Below the pieces are notes generated by a model. It ran no database searches. It worked only from the letters and a program-made list of their open reading frames with translations, and was not told where the DNA came from. This document shows positions 12,947 to 21,684 of a stretch of DNA of 40,824 bases, one piece after another. The position numbers and the translations under genes were made by a program. Numbering within the stretch: the first letter of the stretch is position 1; each line of letters starts with the position of its first letter. The stretch comes from an uncultured Bacteroidales bacterium (GTDB taxonomy: Bacteria; Bacteroidota; Bacteroidia; Bacteroidales; Paludibacteraceae). Location of the stretch: assembly GCA_902769535.1 (NCBI GenBank), contig CACXPH010000015.1, positions 1 to 40,824 on the forward strand, given 5' to 3'.

Positions 12947-14503
12947 GGGTATATAAATCATGTATTTGTATTCGGAGCGGTCGATTTCGCGATAACCTTC
13001 GGCACGTAGCATCTGCTCCAACGCGCTCTGTTTGTCTTTATACGTCTTTTTGGTCTTGAACTTAGGCGAGAACGAGCAGAAGACGATCGGTCGTTCGGCT
13101 TGTATGATCTCGCGGTACTTGACCGTATAAACGGAGTCGAAGATATTCGACCAGAACTCATTGAACCGCGCCGCCTGACAACCTGTCACCGCACGAATAC
13201 GGTGCATGTCCTGGCCGAAGGCGATAATGGGCTGATAGCTGACAGTTGAATGCTGAAGACTATCGTAATCCGCTTTGTATTGCTTGAGCTGGGCTTCATC
13301 CACGGGACGAATGTCGATATGTTCATACGGAGCGATGGTTGCACCCACCGTACAATGCCTCAGATTATAATCTCCGATACAATTGATACTGAAGCGCATC
13401 ATAACCGCTATGGTGAAGCCTAAAAGAGCCGGATAGAGATACTGACGCATCTCTTGCTCATAACGCGTAGCTGCCACAGAGAGCAAGCACACTGCCGAAG
13501 GGAATAACTTAAGCCAGCCGGTGTCGGTACCCAGGGTTGCGACTACTAAAACAGCCACTCCTATAGCTAACTCACGACGCCTGGTCATCAGTGCCCAGAA
13601 GATACAACCAACGGAGATCATGTAGGTCAGGTCGATGTTATACCACTGGTGGATCTTCGGTACGAACGTGACGTAATAGCACAAACCTGCACCCATCATG
13701 ACACCTGCTATTACCGGCAGGTATTCATTTATGATTGCAAATTTATGATTTATGATTTTATTGTTGCTTACCCACTGACCAACACACCACACACCGAGCC
13801 AGATCAAGGCATAGCCGAGCACCTTACCACCATTCACCCATAGTTTGGAGATCATCTCTCCTATACCGTGACTGCTCATCGCAGGGTCCATATAAGCCGG
13901 TGTGACAAACCAATAACCCAGCAGATAAACAACTCCTGCCGATGCCGCAGCAATCGGAACTAACCACAACGCTCTCTTCCTCCAAAGCGGAATCAGCACC
14001 AGCAGCACCAAGATATTCGGAAAGCGCACACTTACCGCTATTCCTGCGAGAATAGCTGTAAGAATTTCAAATTTATGACTGATGATTGCAAATTTGGCCG
14101 TACAGACCCATATGGCACTCAGCAGTAAGACAGTCAAGGTGCCGGGACTGAATTCCTGGAAGGCTCCGTATCCCATCAGACCGAACGCAAGCGCGAGCCA
14201 GTGGAGGTTATTAAGCCGCTGATCGCGGTTCAGCAACGCACCATACGGCAACACGATAGCCGCCACGACCGTCAGCCATGCAGCCAGGCGCAAGGGCAAG
14301 AGTTGTGCACCGAAAAGCCGCACCAACGCACCACCCGTGAGGATGGTACCAATTGACATCCAACCACTCTCTAAGGTCTGGTACTTATACAGCCAGTAGA
14401 ACGGATCCATCGGGTTTCCGTAACCGGCAAAGACGTACCAGAGCGACCAGGCAAGCGTGAAGCCCAGCAGACCTACTGATAATATGTATTTAGCAGATCG
14501 CAT
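12929..14503 (-). CDS. Polytopic membrane protein, GT-C glycosyltransferase-like
   Basis: A 524-residue protein with about 10-11 membrane helices and a soluble C-terminal domain (about 390-524) ending KYMIYIPGASSR. The first periplasmic loop has GNPMDPFYWLYKYQTLESGW, like the acidic/aromatic loop of GT-C enzymes that use polyprenyl-phosphate sugars. The N-terminus overlaps the wecE end by 31 bp, placing it in the amino-sugar operon. It probably transfers a lipid-linked sugar to a surface acceptor outside the inner membrane, as ArnT or GtrC proteins do. Two A/T-rich heptamer arrays encode cytoplasmic-loop-like segments (NNKIINHKFAII, FAIISHKFEI). Its stop lies inside structured element A. Family membership is inferred. 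Confidence 0.6.
   Translation of the reverse strand: MRSAKYILSVGLLGFTLAWSLWYVFAGYGNPMDPFYWLYKYQTLESGWMSIGTILTGGALVRLFGAQLLPLRLAAWLTVVAAIVLPYGALLNRDQRLNNLHWLALAFGLMGYGAFQEFSPGTLTVLLLSAIWVCTAKFAIISHKFEILTAILAGIAVSVRFPNILVLLVLIPLWRKRALWLVPIAAASAGVVYLLGYWFVTPAYMDPAMSSHGIGEMISKLWVNGGKVLGYALIWLGVWCVGQWVSNNKIINHKFAIINEYLPVIAGVMMGAGLCYYVTFVPKIHQWYNIDLTYMISVGCIFWALMTRRRELAIGVAVLVVATLGTDTGWLKLFPSAVCLLSVAATRYEQEMRQYLYPALLGFTIAVMMRFSINCIGDYNLRHCTVGATIAPYEHIDIRPVDEAQLKQYKADYDSLQHSTVSYQPIIAFGQDMHRIRAVTGCQAARFNEFWSNIFDSVYTVKYREIIQAERPIVFCSFSPKFKTKKTYKDKQSALEQMLRAEGYREIDRSEYKYMIYIPGASSR
13728..13762. repeat. Heptamer array inside the GT-C-like gene (5 units)
   Basis: TTTATGA, TTGCAAA, TTTATGA, TTTATGA, TTTTATT. 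It encodes part of NNKIINHKFAIINE on the minus strand. Confidence 0.7.
14068..14095. repeat. Heptamer array inside the GT-C-like gene (4 units)
   Basis: CAAATTT, ATGACTG, ATGATTG, CAAATTT. It encodes KFAIISHKFEI, a near copy of the peptide from the array at 13728. Confidence 0.65.
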
Positions 14504-15618
14504 ATATGGTGTACTTCTTCAACCTTGAGGTCATAGAACAGCGGCAGACGAACCAGACAATCGGCATAACGGTCACACTGCGGCAGTTCTCGGCCGTCAT
14601 GACGTGCCTTGTAATACTCGCTCGAGTGCAAGCTCAGATAGTGGAACACCGCTCCTACTCCATTCTCCTTAAGGTACTTGATGAGTGCCGTGCGTTTCTC
14701 CAAAGACGGCAGCACGAGGTAGAACATATGCGCATTGTTCGTAGCGTAGTCGGGTTTGTCCGGTAAGGTAAAGAAACCTTTGGCTGCGAGCGCTTGCAGG
14801 CGCGAATAGTAGGTATTCCACAGTTTCTTGCGTTTCGCCTGGATCTCGTCGATATTCTCTAACTGAGCCCAGAGGAACGCCGCATTCACTTCACTCGGCA
14901 GGAAAGACGAGCCTATATCCACCCAGCCGTATTTGTTCACCTCACCACGGAAGAACTCCGCACGGTTCGTACCTTTCTCCCAGATGATCTCCGCACGGCG
15001 CACGAAGCGCTCGTCATTCACCACCAGCAGACCGCCTTCACCTCCGGCCGTTACATTTTTCGTCTCATGGAACGAGAAGGCAGCCATATGACCGATGCTT
15101 CCTAAGGGCTTGGGGAACTTACTGTCAGGCGACTGATAATAACTGTCGATGGCTTGCGCAGCGTCCTCTACCACGAGCAGGTTGTGCCGTTTCGCTACCG
15201 CCATGATGGCGTTCATGTCGCACGCGATGCCGGCATAGTGCACGGGCACGATGACCTTGGTACGAGGCGTGATAAGCGCCTCCAGCGTCTCGGCATCGAT
15301 ATTCGGATTACGCTGCATGCTGTCGGCAAACACCACCTTAGCGCCTTCACGCAGGAAAGCCAAGGCAGTCGAGACGAAGGTATAACTCGGAACGATTACC
15401 TCGTCACCCGGCTTAAGTTCACAAAGCATGGCGCACATCTCCAGGGCATCGGTGCCACTGGTCGTCAGTAGTGCTTTGCGAAAACCGTACCGGCGCTCGA
15501 ACCAAGCCTGACAACGCTTGGTGAACACACCGTTTCCGGACAACTTAGCAGTCGAAACCGCTTCGTACATGTAATGGGCTTCCTTACCCGTCAAATGAGG
15601 TTGATTGAAATTTATCAT
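14473..15618 (-). CDS. wecE: dTDP-4-amino-4,6-dideoxygalactose transaminase
   Basis: A 381-residue PLP enzyme of the sugar aminotransferase (DegT/DnrJ/EryC1) family. Typical points: TTSGTDALE (52-60) binding the cofactor phosphate, EDAAQAID (151-158) with the PLP-ring Asp152, and Lys187 in SFHETKNVTAGGEGG as the Schiff-base lysine. The N-terminal INFNQPHLTGKEAHYM and length match the WecE/RffA branch. That branch converts dTDP-4-keto-6-deoxyglucose to dTDP-4-amino-4,6-dideoxygalactose (dTDP-Fuc4N) using glutamate. The supplying rmlA/rmlB genes are not in the window. It overlaps the SMR gene by 4 bp and the GT-C gene by 31 bp. The sugar product is inferred by family. Confidence 0.85.
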   Translation of the reverse strand: MINFNQPHLTGKEAHYMYEAVSTAKLSGNGVFTKRCQAWFERRYGFRKALLTTSGTDALEMCAMLCELKPGDEVIVPSYTFVSTALAFLREGAKVVFADSMQRNPNIDAETLEALITPRTKVIVPVHYAGIACDMNAIMAVAKRHNLLVVEDAAQAIDSYYQSPDSKFPKPLGSIGHMAAFSFHETKNVTAGGEGGLLVVNDERFVRRAEIIWEKGTNRAEFFRGEVNKYGWVDIGSSFLPSEVNAAFLWAQLENIDEIQAKRKKLWNTYYSRLQALAAKGFFTLPDKPDYATNNAHMFYLVLPSLEKRTALIKYLKENGVGAVFHYLSLHSSEYYKARHDGRELPQCDRYADCLVRLPLFYDLKVEEVHHICDLLNTYYQ

Positions 15619-15950
15619 AAGAAAAATACGATTACTCCGATTATAATAATGCCTATAGCGAGGGCTTTACGTTTGTTGATAGGTTCTTTGAAGAGCAACC
15701 ACGAGAGCGCAGGCACAAAGAAATAACTCAGGCTCTCGATGATACTCAACTCTTTGAGTTGCAGGCCTTGGTGCATGCACCATATATTCGCCACCATGGC
15801 TGCAAACATGACCGTATAACCGCCAATCACCCACACGTTGATATACTGCCGCCACCAAGGTGTGTAGCCTTTTCGGGCTCCGTGTTTGAGTGCCATCTGT
15901 GCGCAAGCTGCTACAAACACCACAACTAATGCGATAAGTCCGTACTTCAT
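15615..15950 (-). CDS. SMR/EamA-type four-helix membrane protein, ArnF-like half
   Basis: A 111-residue protein with four membrane helices (about 3-22, 36-58, 70-87, 92-111). It carries the small-multidrug-resistance/EamA signature (ALSWLLFKEPINKRKALAIGIIIIGVIVFF). A second SMR-like gene overlaps it by 4 bp (ATGA). Paired SMR proteins next to a GtrB/ArnC-type transferase are the arrangement of ArnE/ArnF, which flips undecaprenyl-phosphate-aminosugar across the inner membrane. Substrate and heterodimer formation are inferred from context; drug export is less likely. Confidence 0.7.
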   Translation of the reverse strand: MKYGLIALVVVFVAACAQMALKHGARKGYTPWWRQYINVWVIGGYTVMFAAMVANIWCMHQGLQLKELSIIESLSYFFVPALSWLLFKEPINKRKALAIGIIIIGVIVFFL

Positions 15951-16285
15951 GCGCGTGAGAGGATGGTTATACCGGTTATTATGATGATGGATCCGATGAT
16001 ATTCGGGATCGTGATGGTCTCACCGAAGAGCAAAGCCGCGATGAGCATAGTAAAGATGAGCGTGGTGCCTTTGAACAGATAGGCGGTGCTTAGTTCGATA
16101 CGCCGCAGTACTTGTTGCCACAAGATCGCGTACGCACCGATGATAGCAACTGCCCCACCGAACCAAAACAGATACCACCACGAGAAAGTCGGTTGTAACG
16201 CCGCCATCTTCGTGCAGATACCTACACAGGCATACAGCATGTTGATGCCGATGAGCGCAGCTATATGTTTGATTTCAAGTTTCAA
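15947..16285 (-). CDS. SMR/EamA-type four-helix membrane protein, ArnE-like half
   Basis: A 112-residue protein with four helices (about 6-26, 34-57, 69-88, 93-110) and the motif LLFGETITIPNIIGSIIIITGITIL at the C-terminus, as in EamA/SMR halves. It is translationally coupled to the next SMR gene. The two differ enough to suggest a heterodimer of opposite topology. Its start region carries an A/T-rich heptamer array (16273-16307) that also forms the spacer to the acyltransferase gene. Confidence 0.7.
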   Translation of the reverse strand: MKLEIKHIAALIGINMLYACVGICTKMAALQPTFSWWYLFWFGGAVAIIGAYAILWQQVLRRIELSTAYLFKGTTLIFTMLIAALLFGETITIPNIIGSIIIITGITILSRA

Positions 16286-16307
16286 ATCTACAATCTAAAA
16301 TCTACAA
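16273..16307. repeat. Heptamer array at an intergenic junction (5 units)
   Basis: TTTCAAG, TTTCAAA, TCTACAA, TCTAAAA, TCTACAA. It covers the start of the ArnE-like gene (16285) and the stop of the acyltransferase gene (16302). Confidence 0.75.
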
Positions 16308-16961
16308 TGCGTTTCGCAAGAAACGCGCAGGGTTTCCTACCCAGATCTCCCCTTCGTTTATATCATGTTTGAGTACACTACCCATACCGAGTGTAGCATA
16401 ATCGCCGATGGTAAACCCTTCGTGGATCGTGGCGTTAAGACCGATATGAACCCCCTTGCCAATCGTCAGATAACTACCTACCGCCGCTTGCGCCGCTATA
16501 TGGCAGTAGTCACCTACGGTGTCATCATGACCCATCATCGAACCCGCCATCATCAGACAGCAGCGTCCTAACTTCGTGGCAGGCGACATAGACACATTCG
16601 GCATAATCACACAGCCTGCACCTAACTGCACGCTCGGTGCCACATACGCCATCGGGTGCACAAAGGTAGCCAAACGGTCATCGGGGATATTCAGCGCTTC
16701 AAATAGCGCGATACGCTCACGGTTTCCGTCAATACGGTAGATCGTATTGATAAACCAATACCCTTCGTCCAACCATTTCTTCGTATCCTCCAGACGTCCG
16801 ATCACAGGGAACATATCCAACTGTTTGCCTACGGGTTCGCGGTCGTTGAGAAAACCTGCCACCTCGAGATCGGTGGCACCCATACGCCGTGCGTGTTCAA
16901 TGGCAGCAGCCACCACCGTCGCATTACCTACCCCACCTAATATAACTACTTTTCTATTCAT
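16302..16961 (-). CDS. NeuD/PglD-type sugar acyltransferase
   Basis: A 219-residue protein. The N-terminal Rossmann-like domain starts KVVILGGVGNATVVAAAIE (UDP/dTDP-sugar binding in PglD). From about residue 100 a left-handed parallel beta-helix with hexapeptide repeats follows (VHPMAYVAPSVQLGAGCVIM, GHDDTVGDYCHIAAQAAVGS). It ends WVGNPARFLRN, the usual close of acetyl-CoA-dependent transferases. His148 in GHDD is the likely catalytic base position. PglD and relatives N-acetylate 4-amino sugars; beside wecE the natural substrate is dTDP-Fuc4N or a lipid-linked form. It overlaps the glycosyltransferase gene by 4 bp. Confidence 0.8.
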   Translation of the reverse strand: MNRKVVILGGVGNATVVAAAIEHARRMGATDLEVAGFLNDREPVGKQLDMFPVIGRLEDTKKWLDEGYWFINTIYRIDGNRERIALFEALNIPDDRLATFVHPMAYVAPSVQLGAGCVIMPNVSMSPATKLGRCCLMMAGSMMGHDDTVGDYCHIAAQAAVGSYLTIGKGVHIGLNATIHEGFTIGDYATLGMGSVLKHDINEGEIWVGNPARFLRNAL

Positions 16962-17887
16962 AGCACGGATTCAATAATGAAGTTCGGACGCTGTTTGGTC
17001 TCCAGGAAGATACGACCGATATACTCACCCAGCACACCTAAGAACGCGAAGTTCAAACCGAAGAGGAAAAGCATCAGCACCATCATAGAGGTCCAACCGG
17101 CCACTACGTTTCCCACCAGTTTATAGATGATCAGAGCAAGGGCTGCAATCATACTTCCCACACATAGGATGGCACCCATGTACGTCACGATACGGATCGG
17201 GAACATCGAGAACGAGAAGATACGCGCAAAAGTGAGCGCTAACATCTTCTTGAGGTTATACCCGCTTTTCCCGGCAAAACGTGCGTCGCGTTTGAGCGGC
17301 ACTGCCACGTACTTACTGCCGATAAAATACAGCAGACTGACAGCCGTTGCAGTCTTCTCCGGGAACCGACGTAACTCCTCCACCACACTCTTTTTCATCA
17401 CGCGGAAGATCCCCAAACGCGGCATCGTATGGATGTCCGTGATGGCATTGCTCACGTTCTGGAACAAGCGCGAGACGGCTATCTTCATGCGGCTGTCCTT
17501 ACGCTCTTCCCACTGCGCGATAGCCATGGTAGCCTGCTCATTGGCAAGCAGCGCATCGATTAGTACCGGTATATCTTCCGGACGGTCTTGGAGGTCACTG
17601 TCCATGAGCACGATCAGGTCTTTGGTAGTGAGCGACAGTCCGGCAGCGATCGCGTTCTGCTGGCCGAAATTACGGCTCAGGCGTGCAATACGCAGGTGTG
17701 CACGCTGTGCACGTTCCTCCTGCATGATCGCCCACGAGTTATCACGACTACCGTCATCCACCAGAATAATCTCGTACTCCGGTACGATTGTTTCCACTAC
17801 TGCCGTCAGACGACGAAGCAGTTCAGCGATCACTTCCTGGTCATTATAGATCGGAATTACTATCGACAGACTGTTTGTATATCTCAT
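16958..17887 (-). CDS. GtrB/ArnC-like polyprenyl-phosphate glycosyltransferase
   Basis: A 309-residue GT2 enzyme starting MRYTNSLSIVIPIYNDQEVI. The nucleotide-binding EIILVDDGSRDNSW and the metal site in VLMDSDLQDRPED fit DPM1/GtrB/ArnC enzymes that load a sugar onto undecaprenyl phosphate. Two C-terminal helices (about 232-255 and 268-292) anchor it, as in GtrB and ArnC. ATG 17887 lies 44 bp inside the preceding ATP-grasp gene; a longer reading would be all overlap. Genes for a flippase (SMR pair) and GT-C transferases lie in the same operon, completing a three-step system. Confidence 0.85.
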   Translation of the reverse strand: MRYTNSLSIVIPIYNDQEVIAELLRRLTAVVETIVPEYEIILVDDGSRDNSWAIMQEERAQRAHLRIARLSRNFGQQNAIAAGLSLTTKDLIVLMDSDLQDRPEDIPVLIDALLANEQATMAIAQWEERKDSRMKIAVSRLFQNVSNAITDIHTMPRLGIFRVMKKSVVEELRRFPEKTATAVSLLYFIGSKYVAVPLKRDARFAGKSGYNLKKMLALTFARIFSFSMFPIRIVTYMGAILCVGSMIAALALIIYKLVGNVVAGWTSMMVLMLFLFGLNFAFLGVLGEYIGRIFLETKQRPNFIIESVL

Positions 17888-18917
17888 CGTTACTATAAAT
17901 TGTATATCCTGTTCTCTGTGCACTGTATCGTACGTCTTCCGGCGCGGTAAAGACCACACTGCTGCGTCCGAAATACGGATCCACAACAGGAACACGGAAC
18001 TGATCCAGCGATACGTCAATCACCCCTTTGAGGTAGTCGTAGCCTGTACTGAGCCAAACGAGGTCACTACCGATGAAGTCTCCACCCATACGCGCACCGA
18101 TCTCCATGATGGCTATACGACCGTCTTTGGTGATCTTATACTCCGAATGACTCGCACCGTTTTGAACTCCCAGCGCATCGAGCGCCTTGGCTGTAATGGC
18201 GTAAATCTCGTCGTACTGAGCCGGCGTGAGTGTCGAAGGCTGGTGGTGCGCCAGTTCCACAAAATGCGGAGCACCTGTCGTCACTTTATCTGTGATCTGC
18301 AGCGGGTAATGGGTGCTCATGTACGAGATGAACTCCACACTGATCTCCCGTCCTTCGATAAACTCCTCCACCATCGCCTCGTGGCGGAAAGAGACACGTC
18401 GTGCATGGTCAACGGCTTCCTGCAATTGATACCAGTCCTCGATCTTCTCTACGGCCAAACTACCACTGCGGTCGCTGGGTTTGACGATCAGCGGGAGTCG
18501 GAAGCCCTCATTCTTGAGGCGGTTCGTATCCACGGGTCCGTCCTGTTGGAGACAAGTGAACTTAGGACACGGTACACCGGCTTTCATGAATGCCTGGCGC
18601 ATCAGATACTTGTTGTTCGCTTGTACGGCTATCTTGTACGGATTACCAATCAAACCCATCTTTTCCGCCACATACGCCACGGTAGGCGCCGCTACATCAC
18701 TGGCTATCGTGCATACACCGTCAATCTTCTCCTTTCGGCATATACGCAGGATCTCTTCTTTCTCCAGGATGGAGATCGGATAGAACGTGTCGCAGATGTC
18801 CTTGCACACCGCGCCGTCTTCCCATGAGAAACAGATCGTACGCAGCCCTAAACTCTTGGCTTTCTCCACCAAGGGTTGCTGCAGATAACTCGCTCCTATG
18901 ATTGCTAATGTCTTCAT
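17844..18917 (-). CDS. ATP-grasp ligase of the carboxylate-amine type
   Basis: A 357-residue enzyme. The N-terminal pre-ATP-grasp fold reads MKTLAIIGASYLQQPLVEKA. ATP-grasp signs are NNKYLMRQAFMKAGVPCPKF (about 105-125), LIVKPSDRSGSLAVEKI (ATP lysine and loop), EEFIEGREISVEFIS, and the metal-binding end IAIMEIGARMGGDFIG (Glu and Arg). These enzymes join a carboxylate to an amine via an acyl phosphate. In this operon it may attach an amino or hydroxy acid to the amino sugar, or be unrelated. The substrate is unknown. Confidence 0.75.
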   Translation of the reverse strand: MKTLAIIGASYLQQPLVEKAKSLGLRTICFSWEDGAVCKDICDTFYPISILEKEEILRICRKEKIDGVCTIASDVAAPTVAYVAEKMGLIGNPYKIAVQANNKYLMRQAFMKAGVPCPKFTCLQQDGPVDTNRLKNEGFRLPLIVKPSDRSGSLAVEKIEDWYQLQEAVDHARRVSFRHEAMVEEFIEGREISVEFISYMSTHYPLQITDKVTTGAPHFVELAHHQPSTLTPAQYDEIYAITAKALDALGVQNGASHSEYKITKDGRIAIMEIGARMGGDFIGSDLVWLSTGYDYLKGVIDVSLDQFRVPVVDPYFGRSSVVFTAPEDVRYSAQRTGYTIYSNDEIYKQSVDSNSDL

Positions 18918-18918
18918 T

Positions 18919-18995
18919 CTCTAACCTCTAACCTCTAACCTCTAACCTCTAACCTCTAACCTCTCACCTCTAACCTCTCACCTCTAACCTCTCAC
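18919..18995. repeat. Longest intergenic heptamer array (11 units)
   Basis: Six CTCTAAC units, then CTCTCAC, CTCTAAC, CTCTCAC, CTCTAAC, CTCTCAC in perfect register. It fills the whole gap upstream of the ATP-grasp gene and runs into the last codons of the next gene. In the transcript direction it reads GTTAGAG/GTGAGAG. Confidence 0.95.
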
Positions 18996-20546
18996 CTTTA
19001 TCTGCACAATAGCATGACGACCGTTTCGGCATTTCCATTGGATCTCTGTCGGCACACCGTAATGCTGTTCGATCTGACGGCATACATCCACTAATTTGCC
19101 TTTCTCTTGTTCGTAACTACGGTCAGTGAACACATATACATCCTCACGCAGCAAGGCGCGATAACTGTGACCTACCGGCTTATTGAGCGGTATCCAAGTC
19201 AACCAGCCCATGGTGTATTTGTTAAAATCATACGGCCATATATGCCAGGGTGTATTGGCCTCCAGAAGCATGGCAGAACCGATGGTTACCAATGTCGCCT
19301 CTTCCGGCACCCGTTCAAGCAAGGGTTGCTGCATCCACGACCAGTAGAGTTGTTTGTACTGCACATAGACTCGCTGGTTATAGGTCTGATACCCGTACCA
19401 GCCGCAGAGTGCAATCATAGCAAGGGCTATTCCCCAACGCCGTTTGAGACCTGTCGTGTTCGGCAACAGCATAAAATCCGTCATGAGTAACGGCAGGATC
19501 ATACATAGGAACACACGGTTCTTGAGAAATCCGTCCAGACTCACATGGATCATCAGCGCGATCACGAAGACCGAATAGAGGATGAGGAAGATATATTTGG
19601 ATCTATTACCTGTCGTGAGGATCATGAGGATCAGCAGTGCCAAGAGGATACCTACCTCCACGGCGTATTTGTCGAGTCGGTGCAGATTCTTGAGCTGCTC
19701 ACGGAAAGGCACAGCACCTACCACCGCACTGATCTTACGAATAGTCGGCAGGTCTATCTGTTCCGGATCGGGAATAAATTGCAGTAAGAGTTTATAATCA
19801 CTCCACTCCACGCCTTCAGGTAGTTGTTCCGCACGTAGTTTATACGCATTAGGGTTATCCGTGAGTTGCGCACGGAGTTGATTATACTCGCGGTAATATT
19901 TCCACTCCGGATCGCTATCATAGACGTATTTATTCGCCACACGACAACCTACCACGGCCGTCAACAAGACCACGACAGCGATATATTTGCGCCAATTGAG
20001 ACGGTAGGTATAGACGATGATCGGAGCCATAAGAACACCCACCAGTCCTGCTGCCATAAAACGGATAAGCGCACCGATGATCACAAACAGCACACCTGTC
20101 CAACGTGCCGTCTTACTCTCGCGTAGCAGCAACGCACAGCCTGCCAGGCACGTGAGGCCTGCCGTGGTAGTGAATTGCAGCGCCACAATGATGCGTACCC
20201 ATAGTACATAGAGCACCAGCAGCCATAAGACCCGCTCCCACTTGGCGCGGTTCGGTGTCGTAAGTACACAATACGAGAGGATACTCATCGACAGTATATG
20301 CAGCACGGCAAACGAGAGCGTGTACCACTCGATAGCCGTCGTCAGACCGTAGAGCAGTGTCAGCACATAGCCGTAAATGACATTGATATAGACCAGATGA
20401 AAATCAGGCACACCGGAGTACGAACCGTTGGCGATCATAGCCATGACGACGTCGTCGTTTTCCTCGAACGCGAGCGGCATCACCATCGCCATCACCGCGA
20501 AGAACGCGATGTTACAAGCCAGCACTATGTACTTTAACCCTTTCAC
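18984..20546 (-). CDS. Polytopic membrane protein, GT-C-like
   Basis: A 520-residue protein with about 10 membrane helices and a soluble C-terminal domain (about 400-520). The first loop has the acidic LAFEENDDVVMAMIANGSYS then PDFHLVYINVIYGYVL. An acidic pair here is the usual metal/lipid-phosphate site of GT-C enzymes. A large loop at about 200-290 (SDPEWKYYREYNQLRAQLTD) is probably periplasmic. It belongs to the glycan cluster and could be a polymerase, ligase or second lipid-linked-sugar transferase. No exact family recognised. Its last codons are encoded by heptamer repeats. Confidence 0.6.
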   Translation of the reverse strand: MKGLKYIVLACNIAFFAVMAMVMPLAFEENDDVVMAMIANGSYSGVPDFHLVYINVIYGYVLTLLYGLTTAIEWYTLSFAVLHILSMSILSYCVLTTPNRAKWERVLWLLVLYVLWVRIIVALQFTTTAGLTCLAGCALLLRESKTARWTGVLFVIIGALIRFMAAGLVGVLMAPIIVYTYRLNWRKYIAVVVLLTAVVGCRVANKYVYDSDPEWKYYREYNQLRAQLTDNPNAYKLRAEQLPEGVEWSDYKLLLQFIPDPEQIDLPTIRKISAVVGAVPFREQLKNLHRLDKYAVEVGILLALLILMILTTGNRSKYIFLILYSVFVIALMIHVSLDGFLKNRVFLCMILPLLMTDFMLLPNTTGLKRRWGIALAMIALCGWYGYQTYNQRVYVQYKQLYWSWMQQPLLERVPEEATLVTIGSAMLLEANTPWHIWPYDFNKYTMGWLTWIPLNKPVGHSYRALLREDVYVFTDRSYEQEKGKLVDVCRQIEQHYGVPTEIQWKCRNGRHAIVQIKVRG

Positions 20547-20552
20547 CTATAG

Positions 20553-20573
20553 CCAATAACCAATAACCATTAT
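20553..20573. repeat. Short heptamer array in an intergenic gap (3 units)
   Basis: CCAATAA, CCAATAA, CCATTAT in the 26-bp gap between the GT-C-like gene and the nucleotidyltransferase-like gene. Confidence 0.6.
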
Positions 20574-21628
20574 TATTCCCAGTGCCGGTCTTTAGCGAAG
20601 AGTCGTCCTGCGCCGTGCAGCAAGGTCGTAGCAATCATGTGACGGGCGTAAGACGGACTATATTGTTGGATACGCAGCGCATTGGTTAAGCGCTGACGCA
20701 TGGTATGTATCTTACGAATCAGGCGGTTTTTCGCCTCTATCTTTTCGCTCTTCGGTTCACACAGACGTCCGCTCAGCAGGTCGGATATAAAGGGATTATT
20801 CGTGGGTTGGTTGTCAATGATGGACATATACAATTCCCACGGTTCTTCGAGATGCAAGGCCCGCAAATAGGTATGCAACCGCTTGTAGTCGATGCGTTCA
20901 CCGTAGTGCTGCAGCAGGAAGGCCAGGTCGCATATCTGCCGCATGGTAGCACCTTGCGTCATGGCATGTTCCCATGAATGAAGGAAGACCAGCAAGGCGT
21001 TGAAGGTCGGTTCAGGAACACGTACCTCTACTCCGCCTATGGTCAATCGCTCATCACTCATCGTCATACCCTCGTGCTCGAACCGAGCATAACGCCGTTC
21101 ATCCAGCGGGTGCTGCAGACCTACCGTCACACGGTGGATCTCGATAGACACACCGTCAACAATGAGGTTATAGTGCTTGTAGTGATCCAACTCCTCGTCG
21201 AACTTAAGTGCGTTCGGGAAGGTCTCACGCATGACTGCCGCTGCCGGGTGGTATTGGTTCTTGCCCACAAACAGATCGACGTCACCCCACGCGCGTTGGT
21301 GCGGTTCGGGATAGAGAGCCGCCAGACCGGCACCTTTCATCAGCACGGCTTTTATACCGGCCTGCTCGAGTGCCGTCCATGCCACTTGCAGCGTGTGTTG
21401 CAACGGCACATGCTGCTGCATCGTACTCAGGCACACACCTTTCATCTGCACACGCGCGTACGAAGAGAGAGACGATTGCTCCAGTACCAGCGGAAAGACC
21501 ATTGCCGCCGTGCCTTGCATTACATGCAGACGCAGCAGACTGTCCGTCTGCTCCTCCGGCCACACCACAGGTTCACCCTTCAGTGCAGCATGCACCTGAT
21601 TGAGATATATCTGATAAACTTCCAACAT
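20573..21628 (-). CDS. Nucleotidyltransferase-like protein (NTP_transf_5 type)
   Basis: A 351-residue protein. Its centre has AVLMKGAGLAALYPEPHQRAWGDVDLFVGKNQ, the KG-x-x-L and GDVDLFV pattern of the uncharacterised nucleotidyltransferase family PF14907. The D-x-D pair is the likely metal site. 'HYNLIVDGVSIEIHRVTVG' supplies a third acidic residue. These proteins are common in polysaccharide loci, with unproven function. The spacer before it toward the MMPL gene is a heptamer array. Confidence 0.72.
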   Translation of the reverse strand: MLEVYQIYLNQVHAALKGEPVVWPEEQTDSLLRLHVMQGTAAMVFPLVLEQSSLSSYARVQMKGVCLSTMQQHVPLQHTLQVAWTALEQAGIKAVLMKGAGLAALYPEPHQRAWGDVDLFVGKNQYHPAAAVMRETFPNALKFDEELDHYKHYNLIVDGVSIEIHRVTVGLQHPLDERRYARFEHEGMTMSDERLTIGGVEVRVPEPTFNALLVFLHSWEHAMTQGATMRQICDLAFLLQHYGERIDYKRLHTYLRALHLEEPWELYMSIIDNQPTNNPFISDLLSGRLCEPKSEKIEAKNRLIRKIHTMRQRLTNALRIQQYSPSYARHMIATTLLHGAGRLFAKDRHWE

Positions 21629-21635
21629 TTTTCAC

Positions 21636-21684
21636 CTCTAACCTCTAACCTCTCGCCTCTAACCTCTAACCTCTAACCTCTAAC
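21636..21684. repeat. Intergenic heptamer array (7 units)
   Basis: CTCTAAC, CTCTAAC, CTCTCGC, then four CTCTAAC. It fills the gap between the nucleotidyltransferase-like gene and the MMPL gene and supplies the MMPL stop region. Confidence 0.9.

Noticed and set aside
16958-18019. Longer glycosyltransferase starting at 18019
   Set aside because: The extra N-terminus lies entirely within the ATP-grasp gene; MRYTNSLSIVIPIYND at 17887 is the GT2 start.
18919-18995. Heptamer array as telomere-like or CRISPR-like repeat
   Set aside because: The unit is 7 bp without spacers and lies inside an operon. The many other arrays have different unit sequences.
21049-21065. Further heptamer array in the nucleotidyltransferase-like gene (GCTCATC, ACTCATC)
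   Set aside because: Only two units, encoding an ordinary-looking MSDERLTI segment; too short to separate from chance.
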